Assembly: GCA_016200765.1 (NCBI GenBank) | Contig: JACQEC010000036.1 | Coordinates: forward strand, 1-19,068 | Direction: 5' to 3' | DNA length: 19,068 nt | From: Chloroflexota bacterium | GTDB lineage: Bacteria; Chloroflexota; Anaerolineae; JACRMK01 | In this document: piece by piece, positions 1-7,420 of the stretch | Position numbering within the stretch: position 1 is the first letter of the stretch | How the letters are laid out: each line of letters begins with the position of its first letter | The notes under the pieces: generated by a model | Databases searched by the model: none | The model's input: the letters and a program-made list of their open reading frames with translations, nothing else | Told to the model about the DNA's origin: nothing | Position numbers and translations under genes: made by a program

Positions 1-1
1 C

Positions 2-700
2 GCCACGATTCTGGTGTCGCAGAAAGACGCCCCGGTGATTGTCGTGGCCGACGAGGGTTACCCACAGGGTATCGTTGGGCTGGTGGCCGGTCGGCTGATG
101 GACGAGTTTTACCGGCCTGCATTGGTCATCGAAAAGGGACAGCCGACCAGCAAGGGCTCGGCACGCAGCATTCCAGAATTCAACATCATTGCAGCGCTCG
201 ATCAATGCGCCGACCTCTTCGTCAAGCACGGCGGCCATAAGGCCGCCGCGGGGTTCACACTCAACACCTCGCGCCTGTCCGACCTCCAGTCGCGCCTGAC
301 GGACTTGGCCCGGCAGCAGTTTGATGGCCAACCACCTGAGCCCAGTATCCACGCCGATGCCGTAGTGGCCTTCCGTGAGCTCGACCGGCCACTGTTGTTT
401 CTGCTCGAACAGTTAGAGCCGTGCGGCGCCGAAAACCCGCCTTCGCGCTTCGTCTCGCGCCATGTCGCCGTGCGCTCGCACAAGACAATGGGCAAAGACG
501 GCGAGCACCTACGGTTGAAGCTGATGCAGGATAATATCGTGCGCGACGGGGTTGCCTTCCGCCAAGGCAAGGCGTGGTCGGGCCACGTGCCGCCGTTCAT
601 AGACATCGTCTATTCATTTGAATGGAACGAATACAACGGCATGTTGAGCATGCAACTCAATATCAAGGACATCCACCCATCGGCCACTAATCACCGGTAG
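2..700 (+). CDS. recJ: Single-stranded-DNA-specific exonuclease RecJ, C-terminal part (5' end outside window)
   Basis: RecJ degrades single-stranded DNA 5'->3' in recombination and mismatch repair. Only the last 232 or so codons are here; the frame is open from base 2, so the GTG at 14 is not a real start. The catalytic DHH domain lies upstream of the window. The DHHA1 domain is visible: a stretch around YPQGIVGLVAGRL, then SKGSARS and the substrate-binding HGGHKAAAGF motif. These are followed by the RecJ OB-type C-terminal domain, including LEPCGAENPPSRF. The stop TAG at 698-700 is 19 nt before the next gene, suggesting one operon. Family assignment is firm; nothing odd is seen in the part available. 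Confidence 0.93.
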   Translation, partial: ATILVSQKDAPVIVVADEGYPQGIVGLVAGRLMDEFYRPALVIEKGQPTSKGSARSIPEFNIIAALDQCADLFVKHGGHKAAAGFTLNTSRLSDLQSRLTDLARQQFDGQPPEPSIHADAVVAFRELDRPLLFLLEQLEPCGAENPPSRFVSRHVAVRSHKTMGKDGEHLRLKLMQDNIVRDGVAFRQGKAWSGHVPPFIDIVYSFEWNEYNGMLSMQLNIKDIHPSATNHR

Positions 701-719
701 ATTGATTGAGGAGGTTCTC

Positions 720-1361
720 GTGTCCTATCTTCGCTTAAAACAAATTACTGTAGGCAAATGGCAAGAAAACTGTTACTTGCTAACATGCCCAGAGACAAAA
801 GAGTCTGCGCTAGTTGATCCCGGTGACGAGTTTGACCAGATCGTCGCGCTGGTGGGCCGCACGCGCGTCAAGCGAATCCTCTTGACTCACACGGACCTCG
901 ACCACATCGGGGCGCTCGAACAAGCGCGCGACACCTTTCGCGCGAATGTCTATGTGCACGCCAAGGAACTCACCCGCCCATCTCACGCCGAGGCTCCGCG
1001 CAAGCCAATTTTAAGCGCCCAACCTTTAAGCGACGGACAGTCCATCCGCATCGGCCGGCACTCCCTTACCGTGTACGAGACACCAGGACACACGCCCGGC
1101 CACGTTGTCTTCCGCTTCGACCGGCGAGCGATCGTGGGCGACGCGATTTTCCCCGGCGGCCCGGGCCGCACCCACAGCCCGGCAGACCTTGAAACGGGTC
1201 TCTATCATCTACAGCGCGTCGTCTTTCGCTGGGACGACCGAATAACGCTCTATCCGGGCCACGGGCAGCCGACCACCGTTGGCGCCCAACGCGACAATTT
1301 CATGCGCTTTCTGGCCAAGCCTCGTGCAGATGATCTCTACGGTGATGTGAGTTGGGCATGA
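720..1361 (+). CDS. MBL-fold metallo-hydrolase (glyoxalase II-like), exact substrate unknown
   Basis: Cytoplasmic metallo-beta-lactamase-fold hydrolase of 213 aa, the size of short glyoxalase II-like proteins. The GTG at 720 is chosen because a full AGGAGG (709-714) sits 5 nt before it; an in-frame TTG at 702 has no such site. Metal-ligand positions are in the family order: H57-x-D59-x-D61-H62, H124 in TPGHTPGH, D141 in GDAIF and H181 in YPGHG. The usual second histidine of HxHxDH is Asp59 here, a variant seen in some family branches. It may hydrolyse a thioester or lactone, but the sequence does not show which. It overlaps the next gene by ATGA (1358-1361), implying translational coupling. 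Confidence 0.88.
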   Translation: MSYLRLKQITVGKWQENCYLLTCPETKESALVDPGDEFDQIVALVGRTRVKRILLTHTDLDHIGALEQARDTFRANVYVHAKELTRPSHAEAPRKPILSAQPLSDGQSIRIGRHSLTVYETPGHTPGHVVFRFDRRAIVGDAIFPGGPGRTHSPADLETGLYHLQRVVFRWDDRITLYPGHGQPTTVGAQRDNFMRFLAKPRADDLYGDVSWA

Positions 1362-1627
1362 AGACCCTGTGGCAGCGATTCAGGCGGTTAAGCAGCCCGG
1401 CCAAGGCCGCACTTGGCGCTGGATTGGCTGGCGGCGTCTTGGCAGGCATCGGGTGGGCGGTGGATCCGCAATACGCAGCGCGGACAGCGGCATCGCTTGT
1501 CATGGCCGTCGGTCTGTCGAGCATGGTCTGGGGCACCGTGGCGTGGGCGATTGTCACGGCGGTCGCCGACGTTGAACACGACCTGACTGAATCAACGCTT
1601 AAATCCAATCAGCGCTCATCCAAGTGA
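1358..1627 (+). CDS. Small hypothetical membrane protein with two predicted helices
   Basis: An 89-aa protein that I do not recognise. It starts with a basic, amphipathic segment (KTLWQRFRRL), then two hydrophobic stretches at about residues 15-35 and 43-68 that look like a membrane hairpin, then an acidic/polar tail. The ATG at 1358 overlaps the upstream stop as ATGA, and the stop is 1 nt before the next start, so it lies within a polycistronic unit. An in-frame TTG at 1352 is less likely. The tight packing supports it as a real gene; no function can be given. Confidence 0.7.
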   Translation: MKTLWQRFRRLSSPAKAALGAGLAGGVLAGIGWAVDPQYAARTAASLVMAVGLSSMVWGTVAWAIVTAVADVEHDLTESTLKSNQRSSK

Positions 1628-1628
1628 A

Positions 1629-2984
1629 ATGAACCTTCGTACTGCACTGCGGATCGAGCCCGGCGACGTCGTGAGCCTCACGGGTGCGGGGGGTAAGACG
1701 AGCTTGATGTTTCGGCTGGCGCGCGAGATTGCCGAGGCCCGGCTCAAAGTCATAACCACGACGACAACCAAAGTCGGACTTCCCACGTCAGAGCAGACCC
1801 CCTGTTTCATCGTCGAACCGGACCGCGAAGCTATGCTCAGCAGCGCCGCGCAGGCGCTGCTGGATCACGCGCACGTCACGGTCGTGTGCGCGCCGTATGC
1901 GGATGGCAAGTTTCGCGGCGTGCCGCCGGATTGGGTTCAAGACCTCCGGCGGCTGCCCGATGTTCATGCTGTGATCGTCGAGGCCGATGGGGCGCGCAAA
2001 CTACCGCTAAAGGCGCCGCGGGACAACGAGCCGGTTGTGCCGTCTGACACAACCTTGTTGGTCGTCTGTGCGGGACTGACAGCCATCGGCACAAGCCTCG
2101 ACGAGGAGCATGTTTGTCGCGCCGAGCAGGTTGGCCGGCTCACTGGAATGAAGCCCGGCGACACAGTCCGTGCGGAACACATCGCCCAGGTTCTGGCCCA
2201 TCCCAGCGGCGGTACGAAGGGCCGCCCACCCCAATCCCGCATGATAGCCCTCCTGAACCAAGCCGACAGTGATGAGCGATTAAGTGCAGCCCGTGAGGTT
2301 GCTAGGCGACTCCATACCACGGGCCGCTTCGACGAAACGTGCATTGGGACACTCGGCGCCAGTAGTCCGGTGTTGGAGCGTTGGGGGCGAGCAACCGCGG
2401 TCATCATGGCCGCGGGAGAAGGGCGACGCTTTGGGGCGATCAAGCAGATGGCTCCGTGGCGCGGCACGACATACATTGAGCACGCCATCCAAGTCGCGGA
2501 ACAATCACAGGCCGACGAGGTGCTAGTCGTCCTTGGTGCCCATGCAGACCAGATACGACCGACCTTGAAGTCCATGACCACCAAGACCCGCATCGTGATG
2601 AACGAACGCTGGCTGGAAGGTATGAGCACATCGCTCATCGCCGGCCTCGGTCACACGGCTTCCAAGCCGAGCGCCTTAATCTTCATGAATGTAGATCAAC
2701 CCGCCGTAACACCTCTGCTCATTGACCGCCTTATTGCGCGACACCGCGTGACTGGCGCGGCCATTGTCGCACCCCGCTTTCAAGGCATGCGCGGCAATCC
2801 AACCCTTTGGGATCGGTCGCTTTTTGGAGAACTGCGCACGTTGACCGGTGATGTCGGCGGCCGCGAGATTCTGCGCCAGCATTGGCGCGACATCGCCTGG
2901 ATTGAGCTGGATTCAGAAGAGGAGCTAACCGACACAGATACTCCGGAAGAGTACCAGCGCCTGAAGGAAATACTGAGGGCATAG
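1629..2984 (+). CDS. YqeC-type accessory protein fused to a MocA-like molybdenum-cofactor nucleotidyltransferase
   Basis: A two-domain, 451-aa protein. Residues 1 to about 230 match the YqeC family ('selenium-dependent hydroxylase accessory protein'), with a P-loop-like GAGGKTS at 19-25 and TTTTTK soon after. Residues about 256-450 are a MobA/MocA-type NTP transferase: MAAGEGRRFG from residue 260, the DQP motif at 356, GNPTLW, TGDVGGREIL and a terminal DTDTPEEY. MocA-type enzymes attach CMP or GMP to molybdopterin for xanthine-dehydrogenase-family enzymes, so the fusion likely serves molybdo-hydroxylase maturation in the cytoplasm. No molybdoenzyme is in the window. It starts 1 nt after the upstream stop with no clear ribosome-binding site, suggesting coupling. 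Cytidylyl versus guanylyl choice is not decidable by eye. Confidence 0.88.
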   Translation: MNLRTALRIEPGDVVSLTGAGGKTSLMFRLAREIAEARLKVITTTTTKVGLPTSEQTPCFIVEPDREAMLSSAAQALLDHAHVTVVCAPYADGKFRGVPPDWVQDLRRLPDVHAVIVEADGARKLPLKAPRDNEPVVPSDTTLLVVCAGLTAIGTSLDEEHVCRAEQVGRLTGMKPGDTVRAEHIAQVLAHPSGGTKGRPPQSRMIALLNQADSDERLSAAREVARRLHTTGRFDETCIGTLGASSPVLERWGRATAVIMAAGEGRRFGAIKQMAPWRGTTYIEHAIQVAEQSQADEVLVVLGAHADQIRPTLKSMTTKTRIVMNERWLEGMSTSLIAGLGHTASKPSALIFMNVDQPAVTPLLIDRLIARHRVTGAAIVAPRFQGMRGNPTLWDRSLFGELRTLTGDVGGREILRQHWRDIAWIELDSEEELTDTDTPEEYQRLKEILRA

Positions 2985-2986
2985 AC

Positions 2987-3790
2987 GTGAACGGCGGCAT
3001 GAACCTTAGAGCCATCCGGGCGTTCATCCTTGACATGGACGGCGTACTGTACACGGGCAGCCAACCACTGCCGGGCGCGGTGGAATTCCTGTCATTCTTG
3101 CGGCAAAAAGAGGTTCCCTTTCTCCTGCTCACCAACAACGCCACGCGAACCCCCGCGCGCATCGCCGAGCGCCTGCAACACATGGAGATGCCGGTTGACG
3201 CTCGGCATATTCTCACGTCCAGCATGGCCACGGCACGATACTTGAGGCAGAGCAACCCCAATGGCACCCGTGTGTTCGTCATTGGCGAGGATGGCTTGCG
3301 CGAGCCCCTATCCGAGCAAGGTCTAATGCTGGCCGACACTGGCAACGCAGACTATGTAGTTGTGGGTATGGATCGCGCGCTGAACTACGAAAAACTCAAG
3401 CGCGCCACCCTGCTGATTCGGTCCGGCGCGCAATTCGTCGCGACAAACCCCGACACAACATTCCCCACCACCGAAGGACTTGTCCCCGGCGCAGGCGCGA
3501 TAATCGCCGCGCTGACAGCGGCTACCGGCGTCAGCCCCCACGTCATTGGCAAGCCCTCGCCTTTCGGCTTCGCGCTGGCACTGGGCATGCTCGGCGCCGT
3601 GCCTGCCACGAGCGCAGCGGTCGGCGACCGCTTAGATACGGATATTGCTGGCGGACACAATGCGGGACTGCACACTATCCTTGTTCTTACGGGTGTGTCA
3701 TCCCGATCCGACCTTGCGGTAAGCGCTCTCCAGCCCAATTGGGTCTATGACGATCTCATCCAACTGCGCTCTGCGCTAAATGGGTCGTAG
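2987..3790 (+). CDS. HAD-superfamily subfamily IIA phosphatase (NagD-like)
   Basis: A 267-aa HAD hydrolase of class IIA, probably a small-molecule phosphatase. Motif I is FILDMDGV with nucleophile D16 and acid/base D18; motif II is LLTNNAT; the C2 cap follows, containing VATNPDTTFPT; motif III is K189 in GKPSP; motif IV is GDRLDTDI with D214, D217 and D219. GTG at 2987 is preferred because GAGGG (2975-2979) stands 7 nt upstream; ATG at 2999 is the alternative and would cost only four residues. It begins 2 nt after the YqeC-MocA stop, so it is the last gene of that unit. Relatives act on sugar phosphates, nucleotides or p-nitrophenyl phosphate; the natural substrate is not predictable. Confidence 0.9.
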   Translation: MNGGMNLRAIRAFILDMDGVLYTGSQPLPGAVEFLSFLRQKEVPFLLLTNNATRTPARIAERLQHMEMPVDARHILTSSMATARYLRQSNPNGTRVFVIGEDGLREPLSEQGLMLADTGNADYVVVGMDRALNYEKLKRATLLIRSGAQFVATNPDTTFPTTEGLVPGAGAIIAALTAATGVSPHVIGKPSPFGFALALGMLGAVPATSAAVGDRLDTDIAGGHNAGLHTILVLTGVSSRSDLAVSALQPNWVYDDLIQLRSALNGS

Positions 3791-3803
3791 GTGTTTCTTC
3801 GCG

Positions 3804-3832
3804 TTGCTCAAAGCCCTCATTTGTGATAAAAT
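3804..3832 (+). promoter_or_regulatory. Sigma-70-type extended -10 promoter for the ABC transporter genes
   Basis: A -10 box TAAAAT (3827-3832) is directly preceded by TGA (an extended -10), with a weak -35 TTGCTC (3804-3809) at exactly 17 bp. Transcription would start near 3839, giving a leader of about 38 nt that holds GGGAGG (3865-3870) 6 nt before the ATG at 3877. It lies in the only gap of any size between the HAD gene and the transporter genes. Confidence 0.6.
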
Positions 3833-3876
3833 ACACAATTGGAAATAATAGGTACAGGTTCAACGGGAGGGACCTT

Positions 3877-4932
3877 ATGAAACACAAGACGATTTTCTTG
3901 GTTCTTGCTCTGATGCTGGTTATGGTTAGTGCTTGCAGCCCCGGAACAGGATCCGCTGCTCCAACCCAGATTCCATCGCCCGCCGCCAACACACCCAAGC
4001 CTTTGGTCGTCGTAAAAACCGGTTATGTGCCCGTGCTGATCTCGGCTCCATACTACATCGCCGTGGAAAAAGGTTACTTCAGAGAACTTGGACTCGACGT
4101 GCAGATGGAGCCACTGCAAGGCGGCAGTGACGCTGTAGTGCAAGTAGCCTCTGGCGCATTTGATATAGCCGGTGGCGGCGCCGGACCGGGCTTTTGGAAC
4201 GCAGTTGACCGCGGTGTGAAGTTCGTCGTCGTGGCTCCCCTGCACACCGAGACCGCCCGGCAAGCGACACCGCTCGTGACCAGCAAGGCCAACTTTGACA
4301 GCGGCAAGGTCAGGAAGGTCGCCGACCTGAAGGGCAAGAAGGTTGCCGTCAACGCGCCGTCCTCCGCTACTGAATACTGGCTGGAGAGCGCTCTGAATAC
4401 AGGCGGTCTGACGACCAAGGATGTGGATGAACAGTTCGTCGGCTTCAACGAAGTCCCGGCAGCGCTTGAGAATGGAGCGATTGATGCCGCGATGTTGGGC
4501 GAGCCGCTCGTCACGCTGTCTGAGGACAAGAACATCCTCGTGCGAATTGCCGACGGCTTCATCCCAGATTTTCAGGTGACGTCCGTCTATTACAATCCCG
4601 ATTTCGTCAAGAATAAGCCCGACGCCGCAAAGAACTTTGTCATCGGGTTCTTGAGGGGCTGCCGTGACCTTCAGGGCAACGGCTGGAAAGACGACGCGAA
4701 TGCCAAGATTATCGAGAAGTACACAAAAGTCGCCGCCGACGTGATCAAGCGCGCGGCTACGCCCACCTGTGATCCCAACGGGAATATCCACGCCGACGAC
4801 TTTATGAAGTTGCAAGACTTCTTCATCAAGCGGGGCGATCTGAAGTTCGCCAAGCCACTCGATTTCAAAACGCTTGTGGATACGAGTTATGTCCAAAATG
4901 CATTGAAAGTTCTGGGGGAGTACAAAAAGTAA
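3877..4932 (+). CDS. ABC transporter substrate-binding lipoprotein, NitT/TauT/SsuA type
   Basis: A 351-aa extracytoplasmic binding protein. The ATG at 3877 is set by GGGAGG 6 nt upstream and by the signal peptide that follows: KHK, a hydrophobic core, and lipobox VSAC with Cys20 as the lipidation site. A short Ala/Pro/Thr linker comes next. The mature domain has the NMT1/SsuA-like pattern: GYVPVLISAPYYIAVEKGYF, FRELGLDVQ, GAFDIAGGGAGPG, DLKGKKVAV and a PAALENGAIDAAMLGEP segment. Family members bind nitrate, taurine, alkanesulfonates, pyrimidine precursors or similar small molecules; the ligand here is unknown. The partner ATPase is broken and the permease is fused to a MenA-like domain, so this may be the best-preserved part of a decaying importer. 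Confidence 0.9.
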   Translation: MKHKTIFLVLALMLVMVSACSPGTGSAAPTQIPSPAANTPKPLVVVKTGYVPVLISAPYYIAVEKGYFRELGLDVQMEPLQGGSDAVVQVASGAFDIAGGGAGPGFWNAVDRGVKFVVVAPLHTETARQATPLVTSKANFDSGKVRKVADLKGKKVAVNAPSSATEYWLESALNTGGLTTKDVDEQFVGFNEVPAALENGAIDAAMLGEPLVTLSEDKNILVRIADGFIPDFQVTSVYYNPDFVKNKPDAAKNFVIGFLRGCRDLQGNGWKDDANAKIIEKYTKVAADVIKRAATPTCDPNGNIHADDFMKLQDFFIKRGDLKFAKPLDFKTLVDTSYVQNALKVLGEYKK

Positions 4933-4995
4933 CGACCTGCCCTTGGGCCGCAGGAGCGTTGCGCCCTCAGCCATCTCGTCGGAATCAGGCGGATT

Positions 4996-5602
4996 ATGGC
5001 GATCACGGTACGTACTCTCGGCAAGTCCTATGCCACTAGCCGGGGCCCGATTGAGGCGTTGGGGCCGGTGGACCTCGATGTCCATGATGGCGAGTTTCTG
5101 TGCATCGTCGGGCCCAGCGGCTGTGGCAAGACCACGTTACTGCGCATCCTTGCCGGCCTCGAGCAGCAAACGAGCGGCGCTTTCAGCATCACGCAGACGG
5201 AGCCTACTCGCCCAGCCAACGCCATGGTATTTCAGGGCAACTGGCTCTTTCCGTGGTACACCGTCACAGACAACGTACAATATGGGATGCGCGTGCGCGG
5301 CGTCTCACGGGCCGAGAGAGTTATTGCTTCAACAAGAGTTGTTAAAAATCTGGGAGCAGTCGCGCACGACCGTCATCTTTGTGACGCACAGCATTGACGA
5401 AGCGATTGTGCTGGGTGACCGCGTGCTGGTGATGAGCGCCGCGCCGGGGCGCATCTTACGCGACGAGCCGATTTCATTTACGCGGCCCCGCTCGGTCATC
5501 GGCCTCAAAACCGACCCCCGGTTCGGCGCCAGCGTGGCTCACATTTGGGGCGCGCTAGGCGATGAAGTTCTGAAAACCAAGGCGCGCGAGACGGCTGGGT
5601 AA
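4996..5602 (+). pseudogene. ABC transporter ATPase (NitT/TauT type), internally deleted and frameshifted
   Basis: From ATG 4996 the frame encodes a normal start of an SsuB/TauB-like ATPase: Walker A GPSGCGKTT at residues 39-47, Q-loop Gln80 in VFQGNWLFPW, then YGMRVRGVSRAER. After about 5318 this frame turns to nonsense and stops at 5395-5397. The next frame (+1) carries the proper C-terminus from about 5315 to 5602: RELLLQQELLKIWEQ, the H-switch VTHSIDEA, and GDRVLVMSAAPGRI. Missing between them are the LSGG signature, Walker B and D-loop, roughly 60 codons by comparison with the family. The two halves join in the repetitive CGAGAGAG at 5313-5320, which fits a deletion between short direct repeats. 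It cannot encode an active ATPase. An assembly collapse is the alternative explanation. Confidence 0.85.
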
Positions 5603-5611
5603 GCGTACTGT

Positions 5612-7291
5612 ATGAAAGACCGTTGGCTCTCGCTTGCCTCTCCCATCCTTCTTGTACTCATCTGGGAAGCCCTCGTCTCCACACGGGTACTGAACCCACT
5701 CTTCTTTCCGCCCCCCAGTGCTGTTGCGGTATCCTTCTTCAAGCTGCTCGGCTCGGGCGAGTTGGCACGCCATACTTCGATCAGCGTGGCGCGCGTGATC
5801 GTCGGCTTCGTTGCCGGCGCTGTGCCAGCCATCGCGCTGGGAATGCTGATGGGCATCTGGCGTCCAGCACGCCTGGCGATTGAGCCGCTCGCCGCGGCAG
5901 TCTACCCGATTCCGAAGATTGCCATCCTTCCGCTCATCGTGATCCTCCTGGGCATCGGCGAAACGTCCAAGATCGTCACGATTGCCATCAGTGTCTTTTT
6001 CCTCGTCCTGCTCAACACGGTTGCGGGCGTATTAGCCATTGACCCCCGCTATTTTGAAGTGGCCCAGAATCTCGGCGCGCGGCGCTATCACCGCTATTGG
6101 ACTGTCGCCCTGCCGGGCGCCCTGCCTTCCATCGTGACGGGCGCCAAACTTGGTATGGGCTTCGCCCTAACGGTTATCGTAGGCACCGAATTTCTCGGAG
6201 CGCGCGAGGGCATCGGCGCGCTGATCTGGCTGTCATACCAATCTTTCAACATTGACACCATGTTTGTGGGGCTAGTGGTCGTGGCATTGCTCGGCTGGGT
6301 CTCCAGCTGGCTGCTGGATGAACTCGAGCGTCTCATCATCCCCTGGCGGCCTGTCTCGCGCGGCATGGAAGCGGAATCGTCGCTTCAGCGACGGCTGCGT
6401 GTCGGGTGGCGCGCCACGCGGCCGTTCTCCTTCACCGCTTCCGTTACACCCGTCTTATTGGGCACAACCATCGCCGCCTACGACGGGCGATTCGATGCCG
6501 TGCTCGCTGCCCTTGTCGTCATTGGGTCGGTGGCTATTCATGCCGGCACGAACATGGTCAATGACTACTTTGACGATCGCAAAGGCGTGGATCAACCATC
6601 CGCGCTGGGGCCGAGTGGTGTGATTCAGCAGGGACTGATGACACGACAGCAGGTGCTGATGGGCGGGTTGACGCTGTTTGCGCTTGGCTCATTGATTGGA
6701 CTCTATCTAACGGTTGTGAGCGGGCCTTTTATCCTCTGGCTGGGAATCTTCAGCGTCGCCGCTGGCTTCTTCTACACGGCCGGCCCTGCCGCGCTCGCGT
6801 ACATTGGTCTCGGCGAGATGACCGTTTTCCTGTTCATGGGGCCGGTTATGGTGTTGGGTGCATACTACGTGCAGGCGCACACGGTTGACCTGCGCGTGTT
6901 TCTTTTGTCCTTGCCAATCGCCTTCTTGGTCGCCGCAATTCTGCACGCCAACAACCTCCGCGATATTGAGAGTGACCGCCGCGCCGGTAAGCATACGTTG
7001 GCGACTATTATCGGCCGCCACTGGGGCACCCGTGAATACTTCTTCTTGCTGGCGGGAGCCTACGTGGTGATGCTCGTCCTGATCATTGCCAGCTACGCCC
7101 CTGTCTGGATGCTCCTAACGCTTCTGACCTTGCCCATCGCCATCAACGGCGCCCAGCAGGTCGCCACTGACTCGGAGCCGCGTAAACTAAATGGTGTCAT
7201 ACGCCGCACCGCAGACTTGCACGCGCGCTTCGGCCAGTTAATGATTATCAGCCTCGTGCTCGCAATGGCTCTTGGCCGGCTGACAAACTAA
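5612..7291 (+). CDS. menA: ABC permease (SsuC/TauC type) fused in frame to a MenA-like prenyltransferase
   Basis: One open frame of 559 codons with two complete membrane domains. Residues 1 to about 248 are a binding-protein-dependent permease, with the EAA-loop motif from Glu149 (EVAQNLGA...LPGALP) that docks the ATPase; 250 aa is a full permease length. Residues about 262-559 are a UbiA-superfamily enzyme. They carry both Asp-rich motifs: N317-D318-x2-D321-x5-D327, and N-L-R-D451-I-E-S-D455 followed by RRAGKHTLA, the pattern of MenA. MenA prenylates 1,4-dihydroxy-2-naphthoate to demethylmenaquinone. Start is ATG 5612, 9 nt after the ATPase remnant, with a weak ribosome-binding site. An internal ATG at 6365 (residue 252) lies exactly between the domains and could start MenA alone, but no ribosome-binding site precedes it. 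A lost stop codon, a true fusion, or a sequence error are all possible. Confidence 0.82.
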   Translation: MKDRWLSLASPILLVLIWEALVSTRVLNPLFFPPPSAVAVSFFKLLGSGELARHTSISVARVIVGFVAGAVPAIALGMLMGIWRPARLAIEPLAAAVYPIPKIAILPLIVILLGIGETSKIVTIAISVFFLVLLNTVAGVLAIDPRYFEVAQNLGARRYHRYWTVALPGALPSIVTGAKLGMGFALTVIVGTEFLGAREGIGALIWLSYQSFNIDTMFVGLVVVALLGWVSSWLLDELERLIIPWRPVSRGMEAESSLQRRLRVGWRATRPFSFTASVTPVLLGTTIAAYDGRFDAVLAALVVIGSVAIHAGTNMVNDYFDDRKGVDQPSALGPSGVIQQGLMTRQQVLMGGLTLFALGSLIGLYLTVVSGPFILWLGIFSVAAGFFYTAGPAALAYIGLGEMTVFLFMGPVMVLGAYYVQAHTVDLRVFLLSLPIAFLVAAILHANNLRDIESDRRAGKHTLATIIGRHWGTREYFFLLAGAYVVMLVLIIASYAPVWMLLTLLTLPIAINGAQQVATDSEPRKLNGVIRRTADLHARFGQLMIISLVLAMALGRLTN

Positions 7292-7390
7292 ACGTCGAAG
7301 CACCGCAGAAGCCACTACTGGGCATGGGTCGTTTAACATCCTTGCTTTCATCTCCCTCTAATCTGTTCTAATGTCGTTCCAATGAATCTG

Positions 7391-7399
7391 TGCTATAGT
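7391..7399 (+). promoter_or_regulatory. Extended -10 promoter of the zinc peptidase gene
   Basis: TGC followed directly by TATAGT (7394-7399) forms an extended -10 element. No convincing -35 was found at 16-18 bp upstream. The predicted start near 7406 puts the strong AAGGAGGTG ribosome-binding site (7408-7416) almost at the mRNA 5' end, 6 nt before ATG 7421 counted from AGGAGG. The rest of the 7292-7420 gap shows no other clear signal. Confidence 0.55.
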
Positions 7400-7420
7400 G
7401 CATAGGCAAGGAGGTGTGAG

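Noticed and set aside
1964..2638. Long minus-strand frame opposite YqeC-MocA
   Set aside because: The plus strand carries unmistakable P-loop and nucleotidyltransferase motifs; the minus frame has low-complexity composition and no start signal.
4944..4975. GGGC...GCCC pairing between the binding-protein and ATPase genes considered as a terminator
   Set aside because: The stem is short, the loop is long and no T-tract follows; an intra-operon position makes a strong terminator unlikely.
3817..5085. A 422-codon open frame on the minus strand opposite the binding-protein gene
   Set aside because: It is antisense to a clear lipoprotein gene with a promoter, ribosome-binding site and lipobox. 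It has no recognisable motif and is explained by third-position G+C bias.
4943..5300. Alternative frame upstream of the ATPase C-terminal half considered as a separate gene
   Set aside because: Only the part after about 5315 shows ATPase similarity; the upstream residues are an out-of-frame reading of the N-terminal half, so the locus is one broken gene.
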